A stretch of DNA of 36,952 nucleotides from an uncultured Bacteroidales bacterium (lineage in GTDB: Bacteria; Bacteroidota; Bacteroidia; Bacteroidales; WCHB1-69). The notes under the pieces were generated by a model. The model worked only from the letters and a program-made list of their open reading frames with translations, made no database searches and was not told the DNA's origin. Both the position numbers and the translations under genes were made by a program. Where the stretch lies: contig ONQE01000008.1 of assembly GCA_900319925.1 (NCBI GenBank), positions 1-36,952 on the forward strand, written 5' to 3'. Position 1 is the stretch's first letter, and each line of letters begins with the position of its first letter. Of this stretch, positions 1 through 6,979 are shown piece after piece.

Positions 1-96
1 CTGCAGCCAAAAGAGTCGCATCGAAATGCAAAAGAAAATTAACAAAAAAGCAATCACCAATAAGAGACAAACGGTCAACCTTATTTAGGCATTGAC

Positions 97-208
97 AACC
101 AAACCCTTAAACCATAAACCTTAACCCTTAAACCCTAAACCATAAACCTTAAACCCTAAACCTTAAACCCTAAACCTTAAACCCTAAACCTTAACCCTTA
201 AACCCTAA
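97..208. repeat. AAACCCT/AAACCTT telomere-like tandem array
   Basis: Degenerate 7-8 bp units (AAACCCT, AAACCTT, AAACCAT) run without interruption up to the base before the phosphatase start codon. No conventional ribosome-binding site or TAnnTTTG element is visible inside the array, so it either forms the 5' leader of the gene or separates it from a promoter further upstream. Bases 1-96 are AT-rich and show no recognisable feature. A second array of the same kind lies at 1703-1762. Confidence 0.85.
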
Positions 209-877
209 ATGAGACTCATCGTATTCGACCTTGACGGCACGCTGCTCAATTCGTTAGAAGACCTGGCGGATTCGGCCAACTGGGTGCTGGAGCAGCATGG
301 ATTCCCGACGCACCCTGTGGATGCCTACCGCTATTTCGTGGGCGACGGCGTGCGGAAGCTCATCGAGCGCATTCTGCCCCAAGAAGAGCGCACCGAAGCA
401 CGAATCGAGCAGTGCCGGCAGGAATTTGTGGCGTATTACAAAGTCCACATGGAGGACAAGACATCTGTGTATGAAGGAATTACGGAGTTGCTTGTCGAGT
501 TGAAGAACCGTGGGCTGAAGATTGCCGTGGCCACGAACAAAGTGCACATTGCCGTTAAGCCATTGATGGAGAAATACTTCCCCGAGATCCGTTTCGACTC
601 GATGATCGGGCAGCGTGAGGGCGTTCCGGTGAAACCCGCCCCGCAAATCATGTTCGATATTCTAAGAGAGACTGGATGCGAGCCGTCAGAGGCCCTGCAC
701 GTGGGCGACACGGCCACAGACATGCAGCTCGCGCACAACGCGGGCGTGACGCCGGTGGGTGTTTTGTGGGGATATCGCCCGTTGAAGGAGTTGCAAGAGG
801 CCGGCGCAAAGTTCATCATCGAGAAGCCGGAAGAACTGCTGGGGTTGGTCCACGAGTATATACTCACGAGTAAATGA
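209..877 (+). CDS. gph: HAD-family phosphatase, phosphoglycolate phosphatase-like
   Basis: This is a 222-residue haloacid dehalogenase-superfamily hydrolase, the usual length for phosphoglycolate phosphatase and related sugar-phosphate phosphatases. The N-terminal motif I FDLDGTLLNS carries the nucleophile Asp7 and the general acid Asp9. Motif II is VATNK near residue 107, motif III is the Lys in VKPAPQIMF, and motif IV is HVGDTATDMQ, which supplies the Mg-binding aspartates. The helical cap between motifs I and II is of subfamily I size. It is expected to be cytosolic and to hydrolyse a small phosphate ester such as 2-phosphoglycolate, but the substrate cannot be read from the sequence. The start codon directly follows the telomere-like array and no Shine-Dalgarno is evident, which is common in Bacteroidota. 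Its 3' end overlaps the palindrome cluster at 854-955. The gene stands alone on its strand. Confidence 0.88.
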   Translation: MRLIVFDLDGTLLNSLEDLADSANWVLEQHGFPTHPVDAYRYFVGDGVRKLIERILPQEERTEARIEQCRQEFVAYYKVHMEDKTSVYEGITELLVELKNRGLKIAVATNKVHIAVKPLMEKYFPEIRFDSMIGQREGVPVKPAPQIMFDILRETGCEPSEALHVGDTATDMQLAHNAGVTPVGVLWGYRPLKELQEAGAKFIIEKPEELLGLVHEYILTSK

Positions 878-955
878 GAATATTCTCATAGCCCAACGCC
901 CGTACAGGCATACGCCAACGCCCGTACAGGCATAAGCTGATGAGAATATACTCAT
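854..955. repeat. Cluster of three palindromes and a 20-bp direct repeat
   Basis: Three related palindromes are present: GAGTATATACTC at 854-865, ATGAGAATATTCTCAT at 874-889 (perfect) and ATGAGAATATACTCAT at 940-955 (one mismatch). Between the last two lie two exact copies of CCAACGCCCGTACAGGCATA, at 893-912 and 915-934. The cluster covers the last eight codons of the phosphatase and the space up to the convergent neighbour. It could be a small non-autonomous repeat element, a regulator-binding array or a transcript end structure. The sequence does not decide between these. Confidence 0.75.
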
Positions 956-987
956 GAGCGGGTAATAACATTGTTGTGTACCGATTC

Positions 988-1398
988 TTATGCGCATACC
1001 TGCTTCGGATACAGCTTTTCGCAATGGTCGATGATGGCGTTGGCGCATTCGAAGCCCGCGTCGCAGACTTTCTTGCTCTTGTTGCCATCGTAGCCCATCA
1101 CAAGGTGCATGGTTTCGTAGCCTGTGTTCACGAACTGCAGCAGTTTCTGGTCGCGTTTGGCAACTGCTTCCGTGTATTTCTTGATGGACGGCCGGCCTTT
1201 GCCCTTCCTCACGCCGAAAACTGCGTCAAGGGCAATGAGACAACCCTTCCAAAGCGTGTCACCCGCTATGCGGACATATTTCTTGTCCCTGTAAAGCTTT
1301 GTTTCTTGATCCAGCTTTGACTTCTGAATGATTTCCGCCGCGTTGGCCACGTAACGACGAGCTTCTTCAAAAGGGTTTGTGTTTATAGACTCTTCCAT
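988..1398 (-). CDS. Small all-helical protein, DUF5618/HEPN-like
   Basis: This is a 136-residue soluble protein, predicted mostly alpha-helical, with no signal peptide or membrane segment. The N-terminal stretch NPFEEARRYVANAAEIIQKS, the middle KGCLIALDAVF and the C-terminal helix resemble the small HEPN-like family I recall as DUF5618, which is widespread in Bacteroidales. The function of that family is unknown to me. The RX4-6H motif of RNase-active HEPN toxins is not visible, and no nucleotidyltransferase partner lies next to it, so a toxin role is not supported. The start is supported by a good promoter at 1435-1466. The gene converges on the phosphatase, with the palindrome cluster between them. 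Confidence 0.65.
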   Translation of the reverse strand: MEESINTNPFEEARRYVANAAEIIQKSKLDQETKLYRDKKYVRIAGDTLWKGCLIALDAVFGVRKGKGRPSIKKYTEAVAKRDQKLLQFVNTGYETMHLVMGYDGNKSKKVCDAGFECANAIIDHCEKLYPKQVCA

Positions 1399-1434
1399 TT
1401 TCTCTACTATTCGTGAGCATTTAGATTAACGCTG

Positions 1435-1466
1435 CAAAGATACTATTTTTTCTATACCTAATACAA
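1435..1466 (-). promoter_or_regulatory. Bacteroidota-type promoter for the DUF5618-like gene
   Basis: On the minus strand a -33 TTG (1466-1464) is followed after 21 bases by TATCTTTG (1442-1435), a match to the Bacteroidota -7 consensus TAnnTTTG. Transcription would start near 1428, giving a short leader of about 30 bases before the ATG at 1398. Confidence 0.7.
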
Positions 1467-1769
1467 TGTCTTAAAAATATTTTTCAATTCACTTTTTATG
1501 CAATTAACTGTTTGTTTTTAACATGAAACGATTCAAAAAATGCATTTAGTTGTCCCGACACCGACTTTTTACATTCACAATTCGCATGTATCCTATTCCA
1601 ACGAACACAGATTTTCGCACCAACGACAACACAATCGTTTGCCGACAGAGAAGAATTATGCAAAGAATGTAATAGACGAAAAATCGGGAAACAAGAATTC
1701 CCCAAACTTCAACCCTTAAACCTTAAACCTTAACCTTAAACCTTAAACCTTAAACTTCAACCACCCCCA
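1467..1769. other. Gene-free spacer between the DUF5618-like gene and meaB
   Basis: This spacer is AT-rich and no convincing gene is visible. It contains the 1703-1762 AAACCTT array at its right end. No hairpin with a T-tract that would clearly terminate meaB transcription was found. The only longer reading frame has unlikely composition and is listed among the rejected items. Confidence 0.6.
1703..1762. repeat. AAACCTT tandem array
   Basis: Repeats of CCTTAAA with occasional single-base loss occupy the space immediately 3' of the meaB stop codon. The unit is nearly the same as in the 97-208 array, but here it lies behind a gene rather than in front of one. Confidence 0.8.
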
Positions 1770-2831
1770 TCACCCTTCCGCCAACTCCGCCGCGGCCTTG
1801 TACGGCGAAATCTGCTTCGACTGGATCATCGGAATCAACTCCTCAATACGGGCTTGCGTGGCCTCGTTGTTATAGAAGCGGTTGTGCAGAGTGTATTCTA
1901 TCCAATGATAGAAAATATTGATTAACTGCTCGTTACGAGTTCTTTCAAAGCTACCGTTCCCTTTGGTCAGCGCGACGAAATCCTGGATGATCTGCCACAC
2001 TTTGTCCAACGCGAAACACTCCCGGGCGGAGCAGACCTCCACGGGCACATCCCAGCCGTTGTCGTTCTTGGGGAAGAGTTTCAACGCGGCGCGATACTGC
2101 GACGCGGCCCCTTTGGCCTTGGGCAGATTGTCGCCATCGGCTTTGTTAATTACCAGCGCATCAGCCATTTCCATGATGCCGCGCTTGATGCCCTGCAGCT
2201 CGTCGCCGGCACCCGCCAACATCAGCAGCAGGAAGAAATCGACCATGGATTTCACCACGGTTTCCGACTGTCCCACCCCGACGGTTTCCACGATGATGGT
2301 GTCGAAGCCGGCGGCCTCGCACAGGATGATGGACTCGCGGGTCTTGCGGGCCACGCCGCCCAGCGCAGAGCCGGAGGGCGAAGGCCGGATGAAGGCGTTC
2401 GGATCGACGGAAAGCGTCTCCATACGGGTCTTGTCGCCCAAGATACTGCCCTTGGTGCGCTCGCTCGACGGGTCGATGGCCAGCACCGCCAACTTGTGCC
2501 CTTGCGCGGTCAGCATCCCGCCGAACGACTCGATGAAAGTGCTCTTGCCCACGCCCGGCACGCCCGTGATACCGATGCGCAACGAGTTGCCGGAATGCGG
2601 CAGGCAACGCTCGATAATGGTCTGGGCCATTGCGATATGCGTGGGATTCTCGCTCTCAATCATCGTGATGGCGCGGCTGAGGATGGTGCGATTGCCCTCC
2701 AAAATACCCTTCACGTAGTCATCCACCGTGAGCTCCGACTTCTTGTGCCACTTGAAGTTGGGGTTCACCTGCATGGGCTGTTCCACGCCCGCGCGCTCCG
2801 TCAGTGCCGATTCATAATAGGGATTCGCCAT
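1770..2831 (-). CDS. meaB: MeaB/ArgK-type P-loop GTPase (methylmalonyl-CoA mutase chaperone)
   Basis: This 353-residue protein is a member of the MeaB/ArgK family of G3E GTPases. The Walker A motif GITGVPGVGKST spans residues 87-98, followed by the family segment VLAIDPSS (about 116-123), a glycine-rich SPSGSALGGVA region, the switch segment TIIVETVGVGQSE and the guanine-specificity motif NKAD. The C-terminal helices form the dimerisation arm. MeaB proteins load and protect the adenosylcobalamin cofactor of methylmalonyl-CoA mutase, an enzyme Bacteroidales use to make propionate. The mutase genes mutA/mutB are not in the window. The start codon directly follows the lon stop codon (TAGATG on the minus strand), so the gene is very probably translated from the lon transcript. 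The TAAACCTT array lies just behind its stop. Confidence 0.93.
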   Translation of the reverse strand: MANPYYESALTERAGVEQPMQVNPNFKWHKKSELTVDDYVKGILEGNRTILSRAITMIESENPTHIAMAQTIIERCLPHSGNSLRIGITGVPGVGKSTFIESFGGMLTAQGHKLAVLAIDPSSERTKGSILGDKTRMETLSVDPNAFIRPSPSGSALGGVARKTRESIILCEAAGFDTIIVETVGVGQSETVVKSMVDFFLLLMLAGAGDELQGIKRGIMEMADALVINKADGDNLPKAKGAASQYRAALKLFPKNDNGWDVPVEVCSARECFALDKVWQIIQDFVALTKGNGSFERTRNEQLINIFYHWIEYTLHNRFYNNEATQARIEELIPMIQSKQISPYKAAAELAEG

Positions 2832-5255
2832 CTATTTCCAATTAAAATTGAACTTAACGGCCTCCTGCATCGTCTCGAAATAGTGAAACTTCATGCCGTC
2901 GATGAAGTTCTCCTTGATGTCGTCGATGTCTTTTTTGTTCTCCTTGGACATCACAATGTCAAAGATGCCGCTACGTTTGGCAGCGAGAATCTTCTCCTTG
3001 ATGCCGCCCACGGGAAGCAGCTTGCCACGCAGCGTGATCTCACCGGTCATGGCAATCTTCTCGCGCACAGGCTCTTGCGTGAACGCAGAGACGAGTGCGG
3101 TGAGGATAGTGATGCCTGCCGAGGGACCGTCTTTCGGCGTGGCGCCTTCGGGCACGTGCACATGCACTTTCTTATTCTTGAAATCCTCCGGATCAACATG
3201 ATATTCGGCAGCGTGGGCCTTGAGATACTCGTAAGCGATGGTGGCCGATTCCTTCATCACGTCGCCGAGGTTGCCGGTCATCGTGAGCTCGCCCTTGCCT
3301 TCGCTGGTGAGGGCCTCCACGAAGAGGATTTCGCCGCCCACAGACGTCCACGCCAATCCAGTAGCCACACCCGGGACGCCACTGTCGAGGGCTTTCTCTA
3401 TCTGGAATATGGGGGAACCGAGAATCTCTTTCAAATCCTTGGGTTTCACCGTCTTGGCCATCTTGCCGTCCTGCACCAGCTGGGCTGCGCGCTTGCGGAT
3501 GATCTTCGCAAGGGTGCGTTCCAACGTGCGCACGCCCGCCTCACGGGTGTATTCACTGATCACCGCCTTCACCGTCTCTTCGGGAATGGTCAACTGTTTT
3601 GGAGTCAACCCGTTGTCTTTCAACTGCTTCGGTATAAGATGCTGCATCGCGATAGCCAGCTTCTCCTCTGCCAGATAGCCCGGGATGTCGATGAGCTCCA
3701 TACGGTCGAGCAATGCGGGATGGATGTTCTGGATATTGTTGGCGGTGGCGATGAAAAGCACCCGCGACAGGTCGTACGGGGTTTCGAGGTAGTTGTCGTT
3801 GAAGGTGCTGTTCTGTTCGGGGTCCATGACCTCCAAGAGCGCCGCCGACGGGTCGCCGTTGACGCTCATACCGGAGACCTTGTCGATTTCGTCGAGCACG
3901 AACACGGGGTTGGAGTAGCCCACCTTGCGCATGCTTTGGATGATACGGCCCGGCATCGCGCCGATGTAGGTCTTGCGGTGGCCGCGGATCTCCGCTTCGT
4001 CATGCACGCCGCCGAGCGAGATACGGACGTACTTCCGCCCGATGGACTCGGCAATGGAGCGGCCGAGGGAGGTTTTGCCCACGCCCGGAGGCCCGGCAAG
4101 ACAGAGTATCGGCGACTTCATATCACCTTTCAGTTTCAAAACGGCTAAATATTCGAGGATACGCTCTTTCACCTTCTCCAAACCGTAGTGATCCTTGTCG
4201 AGAATCTCGCGGGTTTTCTTCAGGTCGAAGTTGTCCTCGCTGTACTCGTTCCACGGCAGGTCGAGCATCAGCTCCAAGTAGTTGAGCTGCACGGAGTACT
4301 CGGGCGACATGAAGTTGGTGCGCTGCAGTTTCTTGAACTCCTTCTCGAAGATGTCGGCGGTCTCCTGGTTCCATTTCTTCTTCGACGCCCGCTCGCGCAG
4401 GTCATCGAAGTCCTTCTCCGTGGAAGGTCCGCCGAGTTCTTCCTGGATGGTCTTCATCTGCTGGTTGAGGATGTACTCGCGCTGCTGTTTCTCCATCTCC
4501 TGGTGCGACTTGGTGTGGATCTGGTGTTTGATTTCCATCACCTGCTGTTCGTGGGAGAGGATGGCAATCACCTTGTCGCAGCGCTCCATAATATCCTGAG
4601 TCTCCAAAATATCCTGCTTCTTGTCTAACTCGACGCTGAGGTTGGAGACGATGAAGTTGATCAGGAAGGAGTTGCTCTCGATATTGTTGACGGCGGTCAT
4701 TGCGTCGCGGGAGACGCCGGGGGTGAGCTGCAGGATGTTGCCCATCGTCTCGCGGATGAGCATCATTTTGGCCTGGAACTCCTCGCTGGTGGTGATTTCG
4801 GGGTTGAGGTCATTGGTGGGATACGGCAGTGTGGTGCAGCGGTAGTACGGGCGGGACTGGGTGACGCGGCCGATTTCGAAAACTTTGACGCCTTGGACGA
4901 CCATCATCACGTTACCGTCGGGGAGGTTGAGGGTTTTGAGGATACGGGCGAGTGTGGCGATACGATAGAGGTCCTTGATGGTGGGATCCTCCACGCTGCT
5001 GTCGCGCTGGGTCACCACGCCGATAGGTTCGTCGGAGCCGGAGCATTCGCGGGCGAGGCGCAGCGATTTCTCGCGCCCGACGGTGATGGGGATGACCATG
5101 CCCGGGAAGAGCACGGTGTTGCGCATGGGCAGCAGCGCCACCACAGAGGGCAACTCCTCCTCGCTCATCCGGACCTCATCCTCGGCCGAAAGGATGGGTA
5201 TGACGTTGGACTCGGCGTTGAAAAAACTGCCAATGGCAAGAATATCTTTCATCAT
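2832..5255 (-). CDS. lon: ATP-dependent protease La (Lon)
   Basis: This is a full-length Lon protease of 807 residues that degrades damaged and regulatory proteins in the cytosol as a homohexamer. The N-terminal substrate-binding LON domain begins around [17 protein letters not shown] (about 41-240) and leads through a coiled-coil linker ([16 protein letters not shown]) to the AAA+ module. Walker A GPPGVGKT is at 388-395 and Walker B VFVLDEID at 451-458. The C-terminal S16 protease domain has the catalytic Ser712 in PKDGPSAG and Lys755 in GGIKEK, forming the Ser-Lys dyad. The start could be Met1 or Met2 because two ATGs are adjacent. No exact TAnnTTTG element was found directly upstream. The rpmE2 terminator hairpin lies between lon and rpmE2, suggesting that lon has its own promoter. 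It is followed without a gap by meaB. Confidence 0.97.
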   Translation of the reverse strand: MMKDILAIGSFFNAESNVIPILSAEDEVRMSEEELPSVVALLPMRNTVLFPGMVIPITVGREKSLRLARECSGSDEPIGVVTQRDSSVEDPTIKDLYRIATLARILKTLNLPDGNVMMVVQGVKVFEIGRVTQSRPYYRCTTLPYPTNDLNPEITTSEEFQAKMMLIRETMGNILQLTPGVSRDAMTAVNNIESNSFLINFIVSNLSVELDKKQDILETQDIMERCDKVIAILSHEQQVMEIKHQIHTKSHQEMEKQQREYILNQQMKTIQEELGGPSTEKDFDDLRERASKKKWNQETADIFEKEFKKLQRTNFMSPEYSVQLNYLELMLDLPWNEYSEDNFDLKKTREILDKDHYGLEKVKERILEYLAVLKLKGDMKSPILCLAGPPGVGKTSLGRSIAESIGRKYVRISLGGVHDEAEIRGHRKTYIGAMPGRIIQSMRKVGYSNPVFVLDEIDKVSGMSVNGDPSAALLEVMDPEQNSTFNDNYLETPYDLSRVLFIATANNIQNIHPALLDRMELIDIPGYLAEEKLAIAMQHLIPKQLKDNGLTPKQLTIPEETVKAVISEYTREAGVRTLERTLAKIIRKRAAQLVQDGKMAKTVKPKDLKEILGSPIFQIEKALDSGVPGVATGLAWTSVGGEILFVEALTSEGKGELTMTGNLGDVMKESATIAYEYLKAHAAEYHVDPEDFKNKKVHVHVPEGATPKDGPSAGITILTALVSAFTQEPVREKIAMTGEITLRGKLLPVGGIKEKILAAKRSGIFDIVMSKENKKDIDDIKENFIDGMKFHYFETMQEAVKFNFNWK

Positions 5256-5278
5256 TTCAATAGGTTACAATACAAAAA

Positions 5279-5309
5279 CTGACCTTTTTCGAATATCGGA
5301 AAAGGTCAG
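5279..5309 (-). terminator. Rho-independent terminator of rpmE2
   Basis: CTGACCTTTT at 5279-5288 pairs with AAAAGGTCAG at 5300-5309. The stem extends inward by a T-G wobble and two further pairs to a loop of about five bases. On the minus strand the hairpin is followed by TTTTTG, a short U-tract. It lies 21 bases after the rpmE2 stop codon. Confidence 0.8.
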
Positions 5310-5330
5310 CGAAAATACAAAAAATATGTA

Positions 5331-5600
5331 TTATTTGGACTTGCCTGCTTCGAAATGGCGGGCGTATTTGTTGCGGAACTTATCGACGCGGCCTGCCGTG
5401 TCAACCAGCTTCATCTTGCCGGTGAAGAAGGGGTGAGAGGTACTGGAAATCTCTAATTTCACGAGCGGATATTCATTTCCGTCTTCCCAAACGATGGTGT
5501 CTTTCGTGTTGACAGTTGACTTGGTCAGGAATGCGTAATCGTTGGACATGTCCTTGAAAACCACCGTTCTATACTCTTTCGGATGGATGTCTTTTTTCAT
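5331..5600 (-). CDS. rpmE2: 50S ribosomal protein L31 type B
   Basis: This 89-residue protein matches the type B form of L31: [17 protein letters not shown] at the N-terminus, then STVNTKDT, the [11 protein letters not shown] core and a basic C-terminal tail. It contains no cysteines, so it is the zinc-independent form. L31 bridges the large and small ribosomal subunits. The reading frame can be opened 31 codons further upstream, but the family always starts at the MKKDIHP methionine. An AAGAGAT ribosome-binding-site-like sequence just in front of it supports this choice, and the promoter element at 5638-5645 would lie inside the longer version. It is a single-gene transcription unit with its own promoter and terminator. 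Confidence 0.95.
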   Translation of the reverse strand: MKKDIHPKEYRTVVFKDMSNDYAFLTKSTVNTKDTIVWEDGNEYPLVKLEISSTSHPFFTGKMKLVDTAGRVDKFRNKYARHFEAGKSK

Positions 5601-5637
5601 AATATCTCTTATTTTTTTAGCCGTTAAAATTGGACGG

Positions 5638-5666
5638 CAAAAATACACTTTTTTTAATATCAACAA
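5638..5666 (-). promoter_or_regulatory. Promoter of rpmE2
   Basis: On the minus strand TTG (5666-5664), an 18-base spacer and TATTTTTG (5645-5638) match the Bacteroidota -33/-7 pattern. The predicted leader to the ATG at 5600 is about 30 bases. It is back to back with the azlC promoter. Confidence 0.75.
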
Positions 5667-5750
5667 TATAGGGTTGAGAATTTTTTTCGACACATTTCAA
5701 ATTTCCTCTGAAAAGTCGCTCAGAATGGGGGTTCCGATGAAAGACAACGG

Positions 5751-5779
5751 TTGAGGAATAGGAAAAATGTGTACTTTTG
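5751..5779 (+). promoter_or_regulatory. Promoter of azlCD
   Basis: TTG at 5751-5753, an 18-base spacer and TACTTTTG at 5772-5779 match the Bacteroidota -33/-7 consensus. The ATG of azlC follows about 29 bases after the -7 element. Confidence 0.75.
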
Positions 5780-5808
5780 CGGCGGTTAATCAAAATCATT
5801 AACTGATT

Positions 5809-6552
5809 ATGAATGAATTTATTAGAGGTATAAAGCGCGGGTTCCCCATCTGTTTGGGCTACATTCCCGTGTCTTTCACCTTCGGATTGATAGCTGTGAA
5901 GATGGGGTTCACGCCTGCGCAGGCGACCCTGATCTCGCTGACCAACATGGCCTCGGCCGGGCAGTTCGCCGGCATCCGGCTCATTGAAGGCGGCGCCCCC
6001 TACATCGAACTGGTAATCACCACGCTCGTCATCAACCTGCGCTACTTCCTGATGTCGCTGTCGCTGTCGCAGAAAGTGAACCCGGAGATGCCGTTCTACA
6101 AGCGTGCCGTCATGGCCTACTGCATCACCGATGAGGTGTTTGCGTTGGCGTCCATGGAGCCGGAAGACGTGTCGTTCCCGTTCTTCGGCGGACTGATGCT
6201 GACGCCCATCTTGGGTTGGACGTCGGGCACGCTGTTGGGTGCTATTGCCTCGAACCTGCTCTCGCCGATGATGCAGGGCTGCATGGGCATTGCCTTGTAC
6301 TGCATGTTCATCGCCATCATCATCCCGCCGGCGCGCAAGAGCCGTAAGGTGGCCTTGTCCGTCGTGGTAGCCGCCGCGCTGTCCTGCATCTTCAAGTACG
6401 TGCCCGGCATCAATGCGCTGTCGAAAGTCGGCGGAGGCGGATGGGCCATCATCACCGCCGCCATCCTCGGCGCCGCCATCTGCGCCTCCATCAAGGAGGT
6501 GAAACGCCACCGCAAGGCCGCCCTCGCAGCGGCAGAAAGGAGGGAGGCATGA
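5809..6552 (+). CDS. azlC: AzlC-family branched-chain amino-acid exporter, large subunit
   Basis: This 247-residue integral membrane protein has the AzlC hallmarks GYIPVSFTFGLIAVKMGFTP near the N-terminus and LVINLRYFLMSLSLSQK around residues 68-88. About seven to eight hydrophobic segments follow, ending in a charged cytosolic tail (KEVKRHRKAALAAAERR). AzlC with AzlD forms a two-component exporter of the LIV-E family. In Bacillus it exports azaleucine and in corynebacteria (BrnFE) branched-chain amino acids and methionine. The stop codon overlaps the azlD start (ATGA), which is strong evidence for translational coupling. A well-formed promoter precedes it. The exported amino acid in this organism is unknown. 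Confidence 0.93.
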   Translation: MNEFIRGIKRGFPICLGYIPVSFTFGLIAVKMGFTPAQATLISLTNMASAGQFAGIRLIEGGAPYIELVITTLVINLRYFLMSLSLSQKVNPEMPFYKRAVMAYCITDEVFALASMEPEDVSFPFFGGLMLTPILGWTSGTLLGAIASNLLSPMMQGCMGIALYCMFIAIIIPPARKSRKVALSVVVAAALSCIFKYVPGINALSKVGGGGWAIITAAILGAAICASIKEVKRHRKAALAAAERREA

Positions 6553-6887
6553 ACTACGTGATTGTCTGCATGTTCCTAATGTTCCTGACCACCTACCTCA
6601 TCCGGGTGATTCCCATCGGCTTTGTGCGCCGCAAGATGGAGAACGAGTGGGTCAAGGACTTCCTCTACTACATCCCGTTCTGCGTGCTGTCGGCGATGAC
6701 CTTCCCGGACGTGCTCTACTCAACGAGCGCGGCAGGCACGGAACCGCACATCACGGTCTCCGCCGCCATCGCCACCGCCGTGGCCATCATCATGTCGTGG
6801 CGCAACCGCGGACTGGTGCGCGTGGCCCTCGTCGCCGTGCTGGTCGCCATCATCGTGGAACTGGCGATGCCGGTGCTGTTCCCGTAG
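6549..6887 (+). CDS. azlD: AzlD-family branched-chain amino-acid exporter, small subunit
   Basis: This 112-residue protein has about four hydrophobic segments and the AzlD start NYVIVCMFLMFLTTYLIRVIP. The conserved FLYYIPFCVLSAMTFPDVL segment follows, then a C-terminal hydrophobic pair. It is the small partner of AzlC. A longer frame opens at 6441 inside azlC, but its first 36 codons read as an Arg/His-rich artefact. The ATG overlapping the azlC stop by four bases is the correct start. No clear hairpin terminator follows before the YfhO promoter. Confidence 0.92.
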   Translation: MNYVIVCMFLMFLTTYLIRVIPIGFVRRKMENEWVKDFLYYIPFCVLSAMTFPDVLYSTSAAGTEPHITVSAAIATAVAIIMSWRNRGLVRVALVAVLVAIIVELAMPVLFP

Positions 6888-6933
6888 AAACACAAAATTT
6901 CGCATTCCTTCAGGGAAACAAACCGATTTTTCG

Positions 6934-6941
6934 TACTTTTG
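6934..6941 (+). promoter_or_regulatory. -7 promoter element for the YfhO-family gene
   Basis: TACTTTTG matches TAnnTTTG 38 bases before the ATG. No good -33 TTG at the usual distance is visible, so this is a moderately supported call. Confidence 0.5.
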
Positions 6942-6979
6942 CCGATTCAAATTATATGAAATAATAAAGCAGTAGAAAT

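Noticed and set aside
97-208. A real telomere or linear replicon end
   Set aside because: The unit resembles plant telomeres, but it lies inside a bacterial chromosome segment with ordinary genes following it, is degenerate, and recurs at 1703-1762. It is treated as an intergenic tandem repeat.
854-955. A possible CRISPR array from the repeated 20-mer and palindromes
   Set aside because: Only two copies of the 20-mer exist, separated by two bases with no spacer of normal length, and no cas gene is present.
988-1398. A HEPN-type toxin with adjacent antitoxin
   Set aside because: The RX4-6H catalytic motif is not visible and no MNT-type nucleotidyltransferase gene is adjacent, so toxin-antitoxin function is not supported.
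1496-1705. A 69-codon minus-strand frame in the spacer before meaB
   Set aside because: It has no family resemblance, no ribosome-binding site or promoter, and unusual composition. It ends inside an AT-rich spacer. It is treated as chance.
2496-4148. A 550-codon open frame on the + strand opposite meaB and lon
   Set aside because: It is antisense to two unmistakable genes. Its translation is rich in His, Arg and Leu without domain signatures, the typical shadow of a GC-rich gene on the other strand.
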